Assembly: GCA_023433585.1 (NCBI GenBank)
Contig: JAEZCL010000218.1
Location: 1-20,604 of the forward strand
From: Pseudomonadota bacterium
GTDB taxonomy: Bacteria > Pseudomonadota > Alphaproteobacteria > Caulobacterales > Caulobacteraceae
Reading direction: 5' to 3'
DNA length: 20,604 nt
Below, piece after piece: positions 7,279 to 16,091 of the stretch. A program made the translations under genes and the position numbers. How positions within the stretch are numbered: the stretch's first letter is position 1; every line of letters begins with the position of its first letter. The notes under the pieces are model-generated. The model saw only the letters and a list, made by a program, of their open reading frames with translations, had not been told where the DNA came from and did not search any database.

Positions 7279-8570
7279 ACAAAGAACTCGCGCGCCCGGA
7301 TCAGCGCATCCACGAAGGCGTCGGCGTCCTCCACCGTATTATATAGGGCGAAAGAGGCGCGCGCGCTCGAGGTCACGCCCAGCCTTTTCGCCAGCGGCTC
7401 GGCGCAGTGCAGGCCCGCCCGCACCGCCACGCCGTAGCGGTCCATGATCTGGGCGATGTCATGGGCGTGGGCGCCCTCGACGGTAAAGGTCAGGATGGCC
7501 CCCTTCCCCTCCGCCTCACCCAGCACCCTCAGCCAGTTCGCCCCGTTCAGCCGCTCGCGCGCATGGGCGTACAGCGCGGTCTCGTGCGCGATGATCCCGG
7601 CCTTGTCGAAGCCCATCAGCCACTCCAGCGCCGCCCCCAGGCCGATGGCCTCCAGGATCGGCGGCGTCCCCGCCTCGAACCGGTGCGGCGGCTTGGCGTA
7701 TGTGACGCGGTCCTGTTCGACCGTCTCGATCATCTCGCCCCCGCCCTGATACGGCGGCAGGCTCTCCAGCGCCTCGGCGGTCCCGTAAAGCGCCCCGATC
7801 CCGGTCGGCCCGTACAGCTTGTGGCCCGTCAGCACATACCAGTCACAACCGATGGCCCGCACGTCCGGCGCCGCATGCACCGCCCCCTGGCACCCGTCGA
7901 TCAGCACCCGCGCGCCCGCGTCGTGGGCCAGCCGCGTGATCTCACTGATTGGGTTGACGGTCCCCAACACATTGGACATGTGCGTGACGGCCACGACCTT
8001 GGTGCGCTCGCTCAACAGGTCCGCGAACGCCGCCATGTCCAGCGACCCGTCGTCCAGGATCGGCGCCCATTTCAGCACCGCCCCATGCCGCTCGCGCAGC
8101 ATGTGCCAGGGCACGATGTTGGAGTGATGCTCCATCTGGCTGACGATGATCTCGTCGCCCGCCTGAAGGGTGTGACCCACCCCCGCCGCCACCAGATTGA
8201 TCGCCTCGGTCCCGCCCTTGGTGAAGACGATGTTGGACGCCGCCTCCGCGTTCAGGAACCGCGCCACGCTCGCCCGCGCGCCCTCGAACGCCTCGGTCGT
8301 CTCATTGGCCAGCGTATGCAGCCCCCGGTGCACATTGGCGTATGAACCCGCCATCGCCCCCGTCAGAGCATCGATCACCGCTTGCGGCTTCTGCGCCGAC
8401 GCGGCGGAGTCCAGATAGACCAGCGGCCGCCCGTTCACCGTCCGCGACAGGATCGGAAACTGCGCCCGCGCGGCGTAGGGATCAAATCCTCCCCACTTGG
8501 GGGAGGGGGACCGCGAAGCGGTGGAGGGGGTGGCGGCCGCCGCACTGCTCACAGCCGCGCCTCCAGCCAT
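7275..8570 (-). CDS. sufS: SufS cysteine desulfurase (group II)
   Basis: SufS is a PLP enzyme that takes sulfur from cysteine as a persulfide for SufBCD. The Schiff-base lysine is Lys251 in LTGHKLYGPTG and the persulfide cysteine Cys389 in RAGLHCAEPL. These are Lys226 and Cys364 in E. coli SufS (406 residues), so this 431-residue protein matches except for about 25 extra N-terminal residues. That extension (TPSTASRSPSPKWGGF) is the translation of a palindromic repeat at 8487-8532. Two starts are possible: ATG 8570, inside the sufD 3' end, or GTG 8552, which overlaps the sufD stop as GTGA like other junctions here; both include the repeat. No SufE or SufU partner is visible in the window. Confidence 0.95.
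   Translation of the reverse strand: MAGGAAVSSAAAATPSTASRSPSPKWGGFDPYAARAQFPILSRTVNGRPLVYLDSAASAQKPQAVIDALTGAMAGSYANVHRGLHTLANETTEAFEGARASVARFLNAEAASNIVFTKGGTEAINLVAAGVGHTLQAGDEIIVSQMEHHSNIVPWHMLRERHGAVLKWAPILDDGSLDMAAFADLLSERTKVVAVTHMSNVLGTVNPISEITRLAHDAGARVLIDGCQGAVHAAPDVRAIGCDWYVLTGHKLYGPTGIGALYGTAEALESLPPYQGGGEMIETVEQDRVTYAKPPHRFEAGTPPILEAIGLGAALEWLMGFDKAGIIAHETALYAHARERLNGANWLRVLGEAEGKGAILTFTVEGAHAHDIAQIMDRYGVAVRAGLHCAEPLAKRLGVTSSARASFALYNTVEDADAFVDALIRAREFFV
8487..8532. repeat. Palindromic repeat inside the 5' end of sufS
   Basis: A 46-bp segment contains two small inverted repeats, CCTCCCC-ACTT-GGGGGAGG and ACCGC-GAA-GCGGT, followed by GGAGGGGGTGG. Its composition resembles the GGGGAGG element family elsewhere in the window. 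It lies wholly within the sufS reading frame and encodes most of the extra N-terminal residues of that protein. Confidence 0.65.
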
Positions 8571-9564
8571 GCCCGCACCACATCCCGCGCGCCCTCATGC
8601 TCGATGCGGTCCACCACCTCCATCAGGAACGCCTGCACCAGCAGCGCCCGCGCCTCGTCCTCGGACAGGCCACGCTGCTGCATGTAGAACAGCGCCCGTT
8701 CGTCCAGCGCCCCCACCGTGTTGCCGTGCGCGCACTGCACATCGTCGGCAAAAATCTCCAGCTCCGGCTTGGCGTCCACCTCGCCGCGCTCCGACAGGAT
8801 CAGCGCATGGTGCCCCATGCGCGCGTCCGTGCCGTCGGCGCCCCGCTGCACGATGATCTTGCCCTGGAACACGCCGCGCGCGGTGTCGCGCACCACGCCC
8901 TTGGTCAGCTGCGACGTGACCCCGTTCAGCCCGCCGTGCGTGACCACGCTGGTCAGATCCGTATGCCGCGCGCCCTCCAGCAGATAGGCCCCGTCGATAC
9001 GCACGTCCGCGTCCTGGCCGCCATGGGTCAGATGCGTCTCCTGACGCTGCAGCCTGGCGCCGGTCAGCAGGGTCGTCTGGCGGAACGTCCCGCCCGGCGC
9101 TACGGTCACCCTGGTCTCGGCCACCGAGATCGCGTCCTCCGGCTCCTCGACCAGCACCACGCGCGTCACCTCGGCGCCCGCCGGAATGTCGATGTCCAGC
9201 CGATTGTGCGCCACATATCCGGCGCCCGCGCCCTCGTGGCTTTCCAGCAGCAACAGCCGGGCGCCCGGCCTGACCGCGATACGCGCGGCGGCGGCGTGGC
9301 CGGTGTTCACCGCGTCCGACACGAACCGCAGCCGCAGCGTCTGTTCGCCAGAGGCCACGAAGGCGTCCGCGCCCACGGGCCGCCCATTGGCGAACGCCAT
9401 CTCCTCGCCGCCCAACGCTGCGAACGGCCCGTCGGGCGCGACGGAGACATTCGGAGACGGCTCAGGCGTCTCGCGCAGGAACCGGCGCAGGTCGCTGTAT
9501 TTCCACGCCTCCACCCGTCGCGACGGATAGGTGGCCGGATCGTTCAGATTGAAGGCTGGAGCGC

Positions 9565-9568
<4 letters not shown>
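8549..9568 (-). CDS. sufD: SufD, SufBCD scaffold subunit
   Basis: The 339-residue protein pairs with SufB and SufC to form the scaffold on which Fe-S clusters are built. Family features are the N-terminal RRVEAWKYSDLRRFL block (about 18-31), the beta-helix core, and the C-terminal HHALILSERGEVDAKPELEIF and QCAHGNTVGALDE segments. His281 corresponds to the cluster-related His360 of E. coli SufD. It is about 80 residues shorter than E. coli SufD (423), and the His281/His360 offset shows that the missing part is the N-terminal helical domain. The GTG start overlaps the sufC stop as GTGA. No in-frame remnant of the longer N-terminus can exist upstream, because sufC occupies that DNA in another frame, so a short SufD seems genuine. 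Confidence 0.94.
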
Positions 9569-10314
<746 letters not shown>

Positions 10315-10335
10315 TGTTCTTCTTGTTTATTACAC

Positions 10336-10477
10336 CCCGTCATCCTCGGGCTTGTCCCGAGGACCCACGGTTCAGATTGCATGGAGGGCGCCGGTTGAGC
10401 GGCGCCAGCGACGTCCCCAACCCCAACGTCAATGCGACGGATAAATGGGTCCTCGGGACAAGCCCGAGGATGACGGG
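10336..10477. repeat. Palindrome pair between sufC and the GIY-YIG gene
   Basis: Two perfect 32-bp inverted copies (10336-10367 and 10446-10477) of a unit beginning CCCGTCATCCTCGGGCTTGT face each other across 78 bp. Each unit is itself a small palindrome (CCTCGGG-CTTGT-CCCGAGG). This is a known style of dispersed intergenic repeat in alphaproteobacteria, akin to REP elements. The right unit ends 9 bp from the GIY-YIG stop codon and the left unit begins 21 bp from the sufC start, so the sufC leader is made mostly of this element. Confidence 0.85.
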
Positions 10478-10486
10478 ATTGGGTGA

Positions 10487-10828
10487 CTACTCGTCCGTCG
10501 GCCCGTGTTTCCAGACGGCGGGCCGATCCCATTCCAGCGACAGGTCGTCCCAGTTCGGATTCTCGCGCTCGATCAGGTTGATCTTCCACGCGCGCAGATA
10601 GCGCTTCAGCACCTTCTCGCGCCGGATGGCTGCGGTCATGGTCTCGAACGGCTCGTACCAGACCAGACGCTTCAGCCCGTGCGCCTTGCTGAAGCCGGGA
10701 AAGGTCCCTGTCCGATGTTGATGAACCCGCTGATACAGGTTGCTGGTCACGCCGGTGTAGAGCGTCCCGAACGGCTTGTTCGTCACGATGTAGGCGGCGA
10801 TCAGCGGGCGTTCGCGTCCCATCGGCAT
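10487..10828 (-). CDS. GIY-YIG nuclease-domain protein (YhbQ/UPF0213-like)
   Basis: The 113-residue protein consists of a single GIY-YIG domain. The family's two strands appear as AAYIV (11-15) and LYTGVTSNLYQRVHQHR (from 23), with the conserved Arg34 and a downstream Glu71 in RREKVLKRYLRAWKINLIE, the residues expected for catalysis and metal binding. Such small stand-alone proteins are common in Caulobacterales, and their cellular role is not settled. It interrupts the suf operon between sufB and sufC and is boxed by palindrome pairs on both sides. The ATG at 10828 has GGAGAGG upstream; a second ATG two codons later (10822) is possible. It has no obvious link to Fe-S assembly and looks like an insertion. 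Confidence 0.85.
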   Translation of the reverse strand: MPMGRERPLIAAYIVTNKPFGTLYTGVTSNLYQRVHQHRTGTFPGFSKAHGLKRLVWYEPFETMTAAIRREKVLKRYLRAWKINLIERENPNWDDLSLEWDRPAVWKHGPTDE

Positions 10829-10837
10829 CCCCCCTCT

Positions 10838-10974
10838 CCGTCACCCTCGGGCTCGTCCCGAGGGCCCATCCGTCAGGCGCATGACGGCTTGCCGCGTCAT
10901 GCGAACGATGACGCGGCACAGCGTTCCGCGCAAACGGACCAATGAGTCCTCGGGACGAGCCCGAGGATGACGGG
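10838..10974. repeat. Palindrome pair between the GIY-YIG gene and sufB
   Basis: Inverted copies of the same unit as at 10336-10477 lie at 10838-10870 and 10942-10974, with three mismatches between arms and 71 bp between them. The left unit reads GTCACCCTCGGGCTCGTCCC, the right ends GAGCCCGAGGATGACGGG. The pair fills the space between the sufB stop codon and the Shine-Dalgarno region of the GIY-YIG gene. Its stems would form in the suf transcript just after sufB and could stabilise the upstream part or reduce downstream expression. Confidence 0.82.
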
Positions 10975-10983
10975 GTAAGGACG

Positions 10984-12453
<1,470 letters not shown>

Positions 12454-13602
12454 TTACGCGACTTCCTTTGCGCGCTCGTTCAGCCGCGCCACATGTTTTG
12501 CAAAAGCGGCGGTCCACACGTCCGCGAACCGCGTCCAATCGGATTCCTGAGTCCCCCAGCCGCCCGAGGCGCGCACCGCGCCCGTGGCCAGATGATCCAG
12601 CCCCATGGCCAGCAGCGTCCTGGACGGCTTGGTCTTGCCCGACGAACAGGCGCTGCCCGCCGAGACCATGACGCCCGCCAGATCCAGGGTGATGAGCTGC
12701 TGCGGGCTCTCCCACCCTTCCACCGCGATGAACAGGCTGTTGGGCAGGCGCGGGGACGCCTCGCCGATCACCACGGCGCCCGCCGCCTTGACCCGTTCGG
12801 CTGCCGCGTCGCGCCCCGAAACGTTCTTGGCGGCATGACGGGCCGCCTGATCCAGTTCGCCCGCCGCGATTTCCGCCGCCACGCCGAACCCGGCGATGCC
12901 CGCCGTGTTCTCGGTGCCCGCGCGCAGGCCCCGTTCCTGCCCCGCCCCGTGCAGGATGCGCACGACGTTCAGCCCCTCGCGCGCCACCAGCGCGCCCGTT
13001 CCCTGCGCCGCGCCCAGCTTGTGCCCGGAAAGCGTCAGGGTGTCGGCGCCCAGGGCGGCCATGTCCACGGCGATCTTGCCCGCCGACTGGATCGCGTCCA
13101 CGTGCAGCCGGCCGCCCGCCGCGCGCACCAGCGCGGCGGCCTCGGCGATCGGCTGGATGACGCCGCTTTCGTTGTTGGCGTGATGAATGGCCACCGCCGT
13201 CCGGCCCGGCCGCTTCAGCGCATCGGCCAGCCAGCCCAGGTCGACCACGCCGTTTCCGTCCACCGGCAGGACGTCCACCGGAACGCCGCTGACCGCCGCC
13301 GCCTCGGCCACGCACGGATGCTCCGTGGCCGATACGATCAACCGTTCACAGCCCGCCGCGACGGCGCTGGCGATTCCCTGGGCGTTCGATTCAGTCCCGC
13401 CGCTGGAGAACACCACCGCCGTCGGATCAGCCCCGACCAGCGCCGCCACCTGGGCGCGCGCCGTCTCGATGCGCGAACGGGCGCGCCGGCCCAGGGCGTG
13501 GACCGCATTGGGGTTGCCCCCCTCGGCCAGCACCTGGGCCATGATCGCCCGCACCTCGGGCCGCACCAGGGCGGTGGCGTTGTAATCCAGATAGACGCTC
13601 AC
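12454..13602 (-). CDS. Cysteine desulfurase, IscS/NifS type (group I)
   Basis: The 382-residue PLP enzyme releases sulfur from cysteine for Fe-S clusters or other thio-compounds. Group I traits are VYLDYNATALVRPEV at the start, FSSGGTESNAQ (65-75), the PLP lysine Lys195 in LSGHKLGAAQGTGAL, RAGTENTAG, and the catalytic Cys319 in the loop VSAGSACSSGKTKPS. It lies between the regulator gene and sufB, and the operon also has the group II SufS, so two desulfurases are co-transcribed. The GTG start overlaps the regulator stop as GTGA. It could be called IscS or NifS-like; the absence of iscU, hscA/B and fdx here shows it is not part of a complete ISC system. The function is secure, the exact subgroup name less so. 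Confidence 0.94.
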   Translation of the reverse strand: MSVYLDYNATALVRPEVRAIMAQVLAEGGNPNAVHALGRRARSRIETARAQVAALVGADPTAVVFSSGGTESNAQGIASAVAAGCERLIVSATEHPCVAEAAAVSGVPVDVLPVDGNGVVDLGWLADALKRPGRTAVAIHHANNESGVIQPIAEAAALVRAAGGRLHVDAIQSAGKIAVDMAALGADTLTLSGHKLGAAQGTGALVAREGLNVVRILHGAGQERGLRAGTENTAGIAGFGVAAEIAAGELDQAARHAAKNVSGRDAAAERVKAAGAVVIGEASPRLPNSLFIAVEGWESPQQLITLDLAGVMVSAGSACSSGKTKPSRTLLAMGLDHLATGAVRASGGWGTQESDWTRFADVWTAAFAKHVARLNERAKEVA

Positions 13603-14069
13603 GCCGCCACCCCCGCGCGCTCATCGACCGGGCGGCCGCGTGTGCGGCGCAGGATGACGTCCTCCAGGCTGACGCTGGCCAGATAGCGATGAATCTCCTG
13701 GCCCAGGCCCTCCCACAGATCATGGGTGATGCAGCGTTCGCCGCTCATCATGCAGCCCTTGGGCGAGGCGTGACCCGTGCAGCGCGTGGCCCGGATCGGC
13801 TCATCGACCGCCAGCACGATGTCCGCCACCGCGATGTCGGCGGCCGTCGACGACAGGCGGTATCCGCCGCCCGGCCCGCGCACGCTCTTCACCAGCCCGG
13901 CTCGGCGCAGACGCGCGAACAGCTGCTCCAGATAGCTCAGCGAGATTTCCTGACGCGCGGCGATCTCGGCCAGGGACACGGCGCGGCCCTGCCCTTCATC
14001 GCCCCGGCCGTTGCGGGCCAGGTCGGCCATCGCCATCACGGCGTATCGTCCCTTTGTCGACAGACGCAT
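13599..14069 (-). CDS. iscR: Rrf2-family Fe-S regulator (IscR-like)
   Basis: The 156-residue winged-helix regulator probably senses Fe-S status and controls the operon it heads. The N-terminus MRLSTKGRYAVMAMADLA is typical of IscR, followed by the helix-turn-helix and the wing KSVRGPGGGYRLS. A cluster-binding region is present with Cys97, Cys106, Cys113 and His116 (RCTGHASPKGC...RCITHDLW). The spacing is C-x8-C-x6-C-x2-H, wider than the C-x5-C-x5-C-x2-H of E. coli IscR. I choose ATG 14069 over an in-frame TTG at 14081 because it matches the family start and GAGG lies 7 bases upstream. It is divergent from the hydrolase gene across about 160 bp that hold the operon promoter. Confidence 0.93.
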   Translation of the reverse strand: MRLSTKGRYAVMAMADLARNGRGDEGQGRAVSLAEIAARQEISLSYLEQLFARLRRAGLVKSVRGPGGGYRLSSTAADIAVADIVLAVDEPIRATRCTGHASPKGCMMSGERCITHDLWEGLGQEIHRYLASVSLEDVILRRTRGRPVDERAGVAA

Positions 14070-14099
14070 CCCGCACCTCAAGAAATCACGCGCTTTTCA

Positions 14100-14119
14100 G
14101 GGTTCATGTGCTAGAACCC
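14100..14119 (-). promoter_or_regulatory. Small hairpin in the iscR leader
   Basis: GGGTTC (14100-14105) pairs with GAACCC (14114-14119) around an 8-base loop. It lies about 30 bases upstream of the iscR start codon, inside the predicted untranslated leader. It could be an operator half-palindrome or an RNA stem. No T-run follows. Confidence 0.3.
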
Positions 14120-14153
14120 CCGGCTTCATGGGCCGTAGCGCGTCACCGGGGGA

Positions 14154-14184
14154 GATATAAAGTCCCACCCCGGTGGTCAAGTAT
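14154..14184 (-). promoter_or_regulatory. Candidate suf operon promoter with IscR-like half-site
   Basis: On the minus strand ATACTTGACC (14184-14175) is a very good match to the left half of the type 1 IscR consensus ATASYYGACT and contains a -35-like TTGACC. A -10-like TATATC lies at 14159-14154, with a spacer of 15 bp, slightly short. The right IscR half-site is poor, about 5 of 10 positions. Transcription would start near 14147, leaving a leader of about 75 nt. The arrangement, operator over -35, would fit autorepression by the IscR-like protein. It is a candidate only. Confidence 0.38.
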
Positions 14185-14230
14185 TGTGCGGCCGCGAAAC
14201 GACAGTTGAAGACAGGATTTCGTCCTTTCC

Positions 14231-14881
14231 ATGCCTGAAGTCATCCTGACCGGCGCCGCCGGCCGCATCGAGGGCCGTTATTCCCCCGCCAAGCGCGACA
14301 ACGCCCCCATCGCCCTGATCCTGCATCCGCACCCCAAGGCGGGCGGGCACATGAACAATCCGGTGGCGCTGCACCTGTATCAGCTGTTCCAGAAGCGCGG
14401 CTTCGCCACCCTGCGCTACAACTCGCGCGGCGTGGGCAAGTCCCAGGGCGAGTTCGATTCCGGCATCGGCGAGCTGGCCGACGCCGCCACCGCCCTGGAC
14501 TGGCTTCAGGCCGAGAACCCCGCCGCCAGCCAGACCTGGGTCGCCGGCTATCAGTTCGGCGCCTACATCGGCATGCAGCTTCTGATGCGCCGGCCCGAGA
14601 CGGACGGCTTCATCTCGGTGTCGCCGCCCACCAACATCTACGACTTCAGCTTCCTGGCCCCCTGCCCGGCCTCGGGCCTGTTCCTGCACGGCACGGCCGA
14701 CACCATCGTCCCGCCGGTGGAGGTGGAGCGCGTGGTCAACAAGCTGCGCACCCAGAAGGGCATCACCATCGACTACGAGCTGGAAGATGGCGCCACCCAC
14801 TTCTGGCAGGACCACCTCCCCGCCGTGGAACGCCGCGTCGGCGCCTATCTGGACAAGCGCCTGGAAGAAGAACCGGCCTGA
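14231..14881 (+). CDS. Alpha/beta-hydrolase-fold protein with Gln in the nucleophile position
   Basis: The 216-residue protein has the layout of the short COG2945-type alpha/beta hydrolases: ALILHPHPKAGGHMNNPV (oxyanion region), LRYNSRGVGKSQGEFDSG, the nucleophile-elbow strand WVAGYQFGAYIG, HGTADTIVPP and a late GATHFWQD. An acid (Asp157) and a histidine (His190) are in the expected places, but the elbow reads G-Y-Q-F-G: Gln108 stands where the GxSxG serine should be. The codon is CAG at 14552-14554, two changes from any serine codon except via TCG/TCA-type paths, so a simple miscall is unlikely. It may be non-catalytic or use another chemistry. It is divergent from iscR. The substrate is unknown. 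No good Shine-Dalgarno is seen before the ATG. Confidence 0.82.
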   Translation: MPEVILTGAAGRIEGRYSPAKRDNAPIALILHPHPKAGGHMNNPVALHLYQLFQKRGFATLRYNSRGVGKSQGEFDSGIGELADAATALDWLQAENPAASQTWVAGYQFGAYIGMQLLMRRPETDGFISVSPPTNIYDFSFLAPCPASGLFLHGTADTIVPPVEVERVVNKLRTQKGITIDYELEDGATHFWQDHLPAVERRVGAYLDKRLEEEPA

Positions 14882-14890
14882 AGCCACACC

Positions 14891-15182
14891 CCGTCATCCT
14901 CGGGCTCGTCCCGAGGACCCATGGTGGGTTCGGACGCGAACAAGCGGCGGTCGGCGTCACTGTCGAAACGACCCCGGATCGCGTGTGCATCAGGGCGAGA
15001 ATATTCCCACCCGTCATTCCCGGCCTTGTGCCGGGAATCCATACTCACGGGACATTCCGTGCTCGCCTTGCCCCGTCCGAGCGTCTGGATCGCCGGGACA
15101 GGCCCGGCGATGACGCAAGACTATGATTTGTATGGAGCGCCATCTTAACGATGGGTCCTCGGGACAAGCCCGAGGATGACGG
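14891..15182. repeat. Nested palindrome pairs, non-coding
   Basis: This block fills the 337-bp gap between the hydrolase and antitoxin genes. The outer pair, 14891-14922 and 15151-15182, are 32-bp inverted units of the CGTCATCCTCGGGCT type with one mismatch. Inside sits a diverged inverted pair of related type: CCGTCATTCCCGGCCTTGTG (from 15011, to about 15042) facing GATCGCCGGGACAGGCCCGG (15088-15107, extending to about 15113). The remaining interior (14925-15010, 15043-15083, 15114-15150) shows no gene I can support. The arrangement suggests one element pair inserted within another. Confidence 0.8.
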
Positions 15183-15218
15183 ATTAAGAGTCAAACTCGG
15201 CCGTATCGCGCCGGCGCC

Positions 15219-15437
15219 CTATCGCGCCAAGGCTTTCAGCACGTCCTGATGCTCGACCATGATTTCACGGGCGACGGCCAGTTGGCGCTCTGTCTCCGTC
15301 TGGTGCGTGACCACTTTCACGCTGGCCTCATCCACCGCGATGACGTCCCCCCGCTCGGCGCCCAGACGCTTGAGAGATTCATCATCCAGCAGAATGGCCG
15401 CTCGGCCTTCGATTTCCTCGATCTTGAACTGGATCAT
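15219..15437 (-). CDS. AbrB/MazE/SpoVT-family antitoxin-like protein
   Basis: The 72-residue protein resembles small swapped-hairpin antitoxins. AAILLDDESLKRLGAERGDVIAV (13-35) fits the AbrB/MazE DNA-binding hairpin. The C-terminal ERQLAVAREIMVEHQDVLKALAR matches the helical toxin-binding tail of those antitoxins that usually precede a Doc/Fic-type toxin. Start ATG 15437 has a good GGGAGAAG. No toxin gene follows: downstream of its TAG stop there are only 36 bases and then the palindromic block. It is divergent from rnhA, 62 bp apart. It may be an orphan antitoxin or have become a plain regulator. Family assignment is from motif recall. Confidence 0.75.
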   Translation of the reverse strand: MIQFKIEEIEGRAAILLDDESLKRLGAERGDVIAVDEASVKVVTHQTETERQLAVAREIMVEHQDVLKALAR

Positions 15438-15499
15438 GGTTCTTCTCCCGAGAACAGGATAGTGGCATTCCCGCTCCTCTCCAAACGCGCGTCGATTCC

Positions 15500-15949
15500 T
15501 TGTCCCACGTCATCATCCACACCGACGGCGCCTGTCGCGGCAATCCCGGCCCCGGCGGCTGGGGCGCGGTGATGCATTGGGGCGACCATGAGAAAGAGCT
15601 GTGGGGCGGCGAGGCGCTGACCACCAACAACCGCATGGAGCTGATGGCCGCCATCCAGGCGCTGGAGGCCCTGACCCGCCCCTGCAAGGTCGAACTGCAC
15701 ACCGACAGCAAATACGTCATGCAGGGCATCGAGCAGTGGATCCACGGCTGGAAGGCGCGCGGCTGGAAGACGGCGGACAAGAAGCCGGTCAAGAACGAGG
15801 ACCTGTGGAAGCGCCTGGATGCCGCCCGCGCCCGCCACGACGTCCGCTGGCGCTGGGTCAAGGGTCACGCCGGCCACGAATGGAACGAGCGCGCCGACGC
15901 CCTCGCCAACCGGGGCATCGACGACATGAAGGCGCAGAACGGCGCCTGA
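15500..15949 (+). CDS. rnhA: Ribonuclease HI
   Basis: The 149-residue enzyme degrades the RNA strand of RNA-DNA hybrids, removing primers and R-loops. The four catalytic acids are Asp9 (HTDGACRGNPGPGGWG), Glu47 (NNRMELMA), Asp69 (HTDSKYV) and Asp133 (NERADALA), with the assisting His123 in KGHAGHEWN; the basic protrusion is GWKARGWKTADKKPVKN. Length fits the family (E. coli 155). The start appears to be TTG at 15500, because TTG TCC CAC GTC gives the normal N-terminus and no ATG or GTG lies in frame nearby upstream; there is no clear Shine-Dalgarno, which suggests low expression. Followed by the repeat block. Confidence 0.96.
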   Translation: MSHVIIHTDGACRGNPGPGGWGAVMHWGDHEKELWGGEALTTNNRMELMAAIQALEALTRPCKVELHTDSKYVMQGIEQWIHGWKARGWKTADKKPVKNEDLWKRLDAARARHDVRWRWVKGHAGHEWNERADALANRGIDDMKAQNGA

Positions 15950-16091
15950 CCCTCATCCCATCCCCGCATCCGCGCGCGGCAGATGCTGATCGGACAAGGC
16001 GTTCCTGATTTCCCCGCGCCTTTCCCACCCCGCCGCCCCGCAACGCCGCAAGATGACGGCTCCCGTCGCCACGCCAGGGAGAACGCCCGAG
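15950..16091. other. Non-coding spacer with faded repeat-like sequence
   Basis: This part of the 623-bp gap between rnhA and nfeD shows no credible gene. It contains C-rich runs and the small stem GACGG-CTC-CCGTC (16055-16067). It leads directly into the tandem repeats and may be a decayed outer part of the same element family. Confidence 0.35.

Noticed and set aside
10487..10828. Insertion sequence or homing endonuclease intron
   Set aside because: There is no transposase, no target-site duplication that I could confirm, no intron, and the protein is a minimal GIY-YIG domain without a DNA-binding tail.
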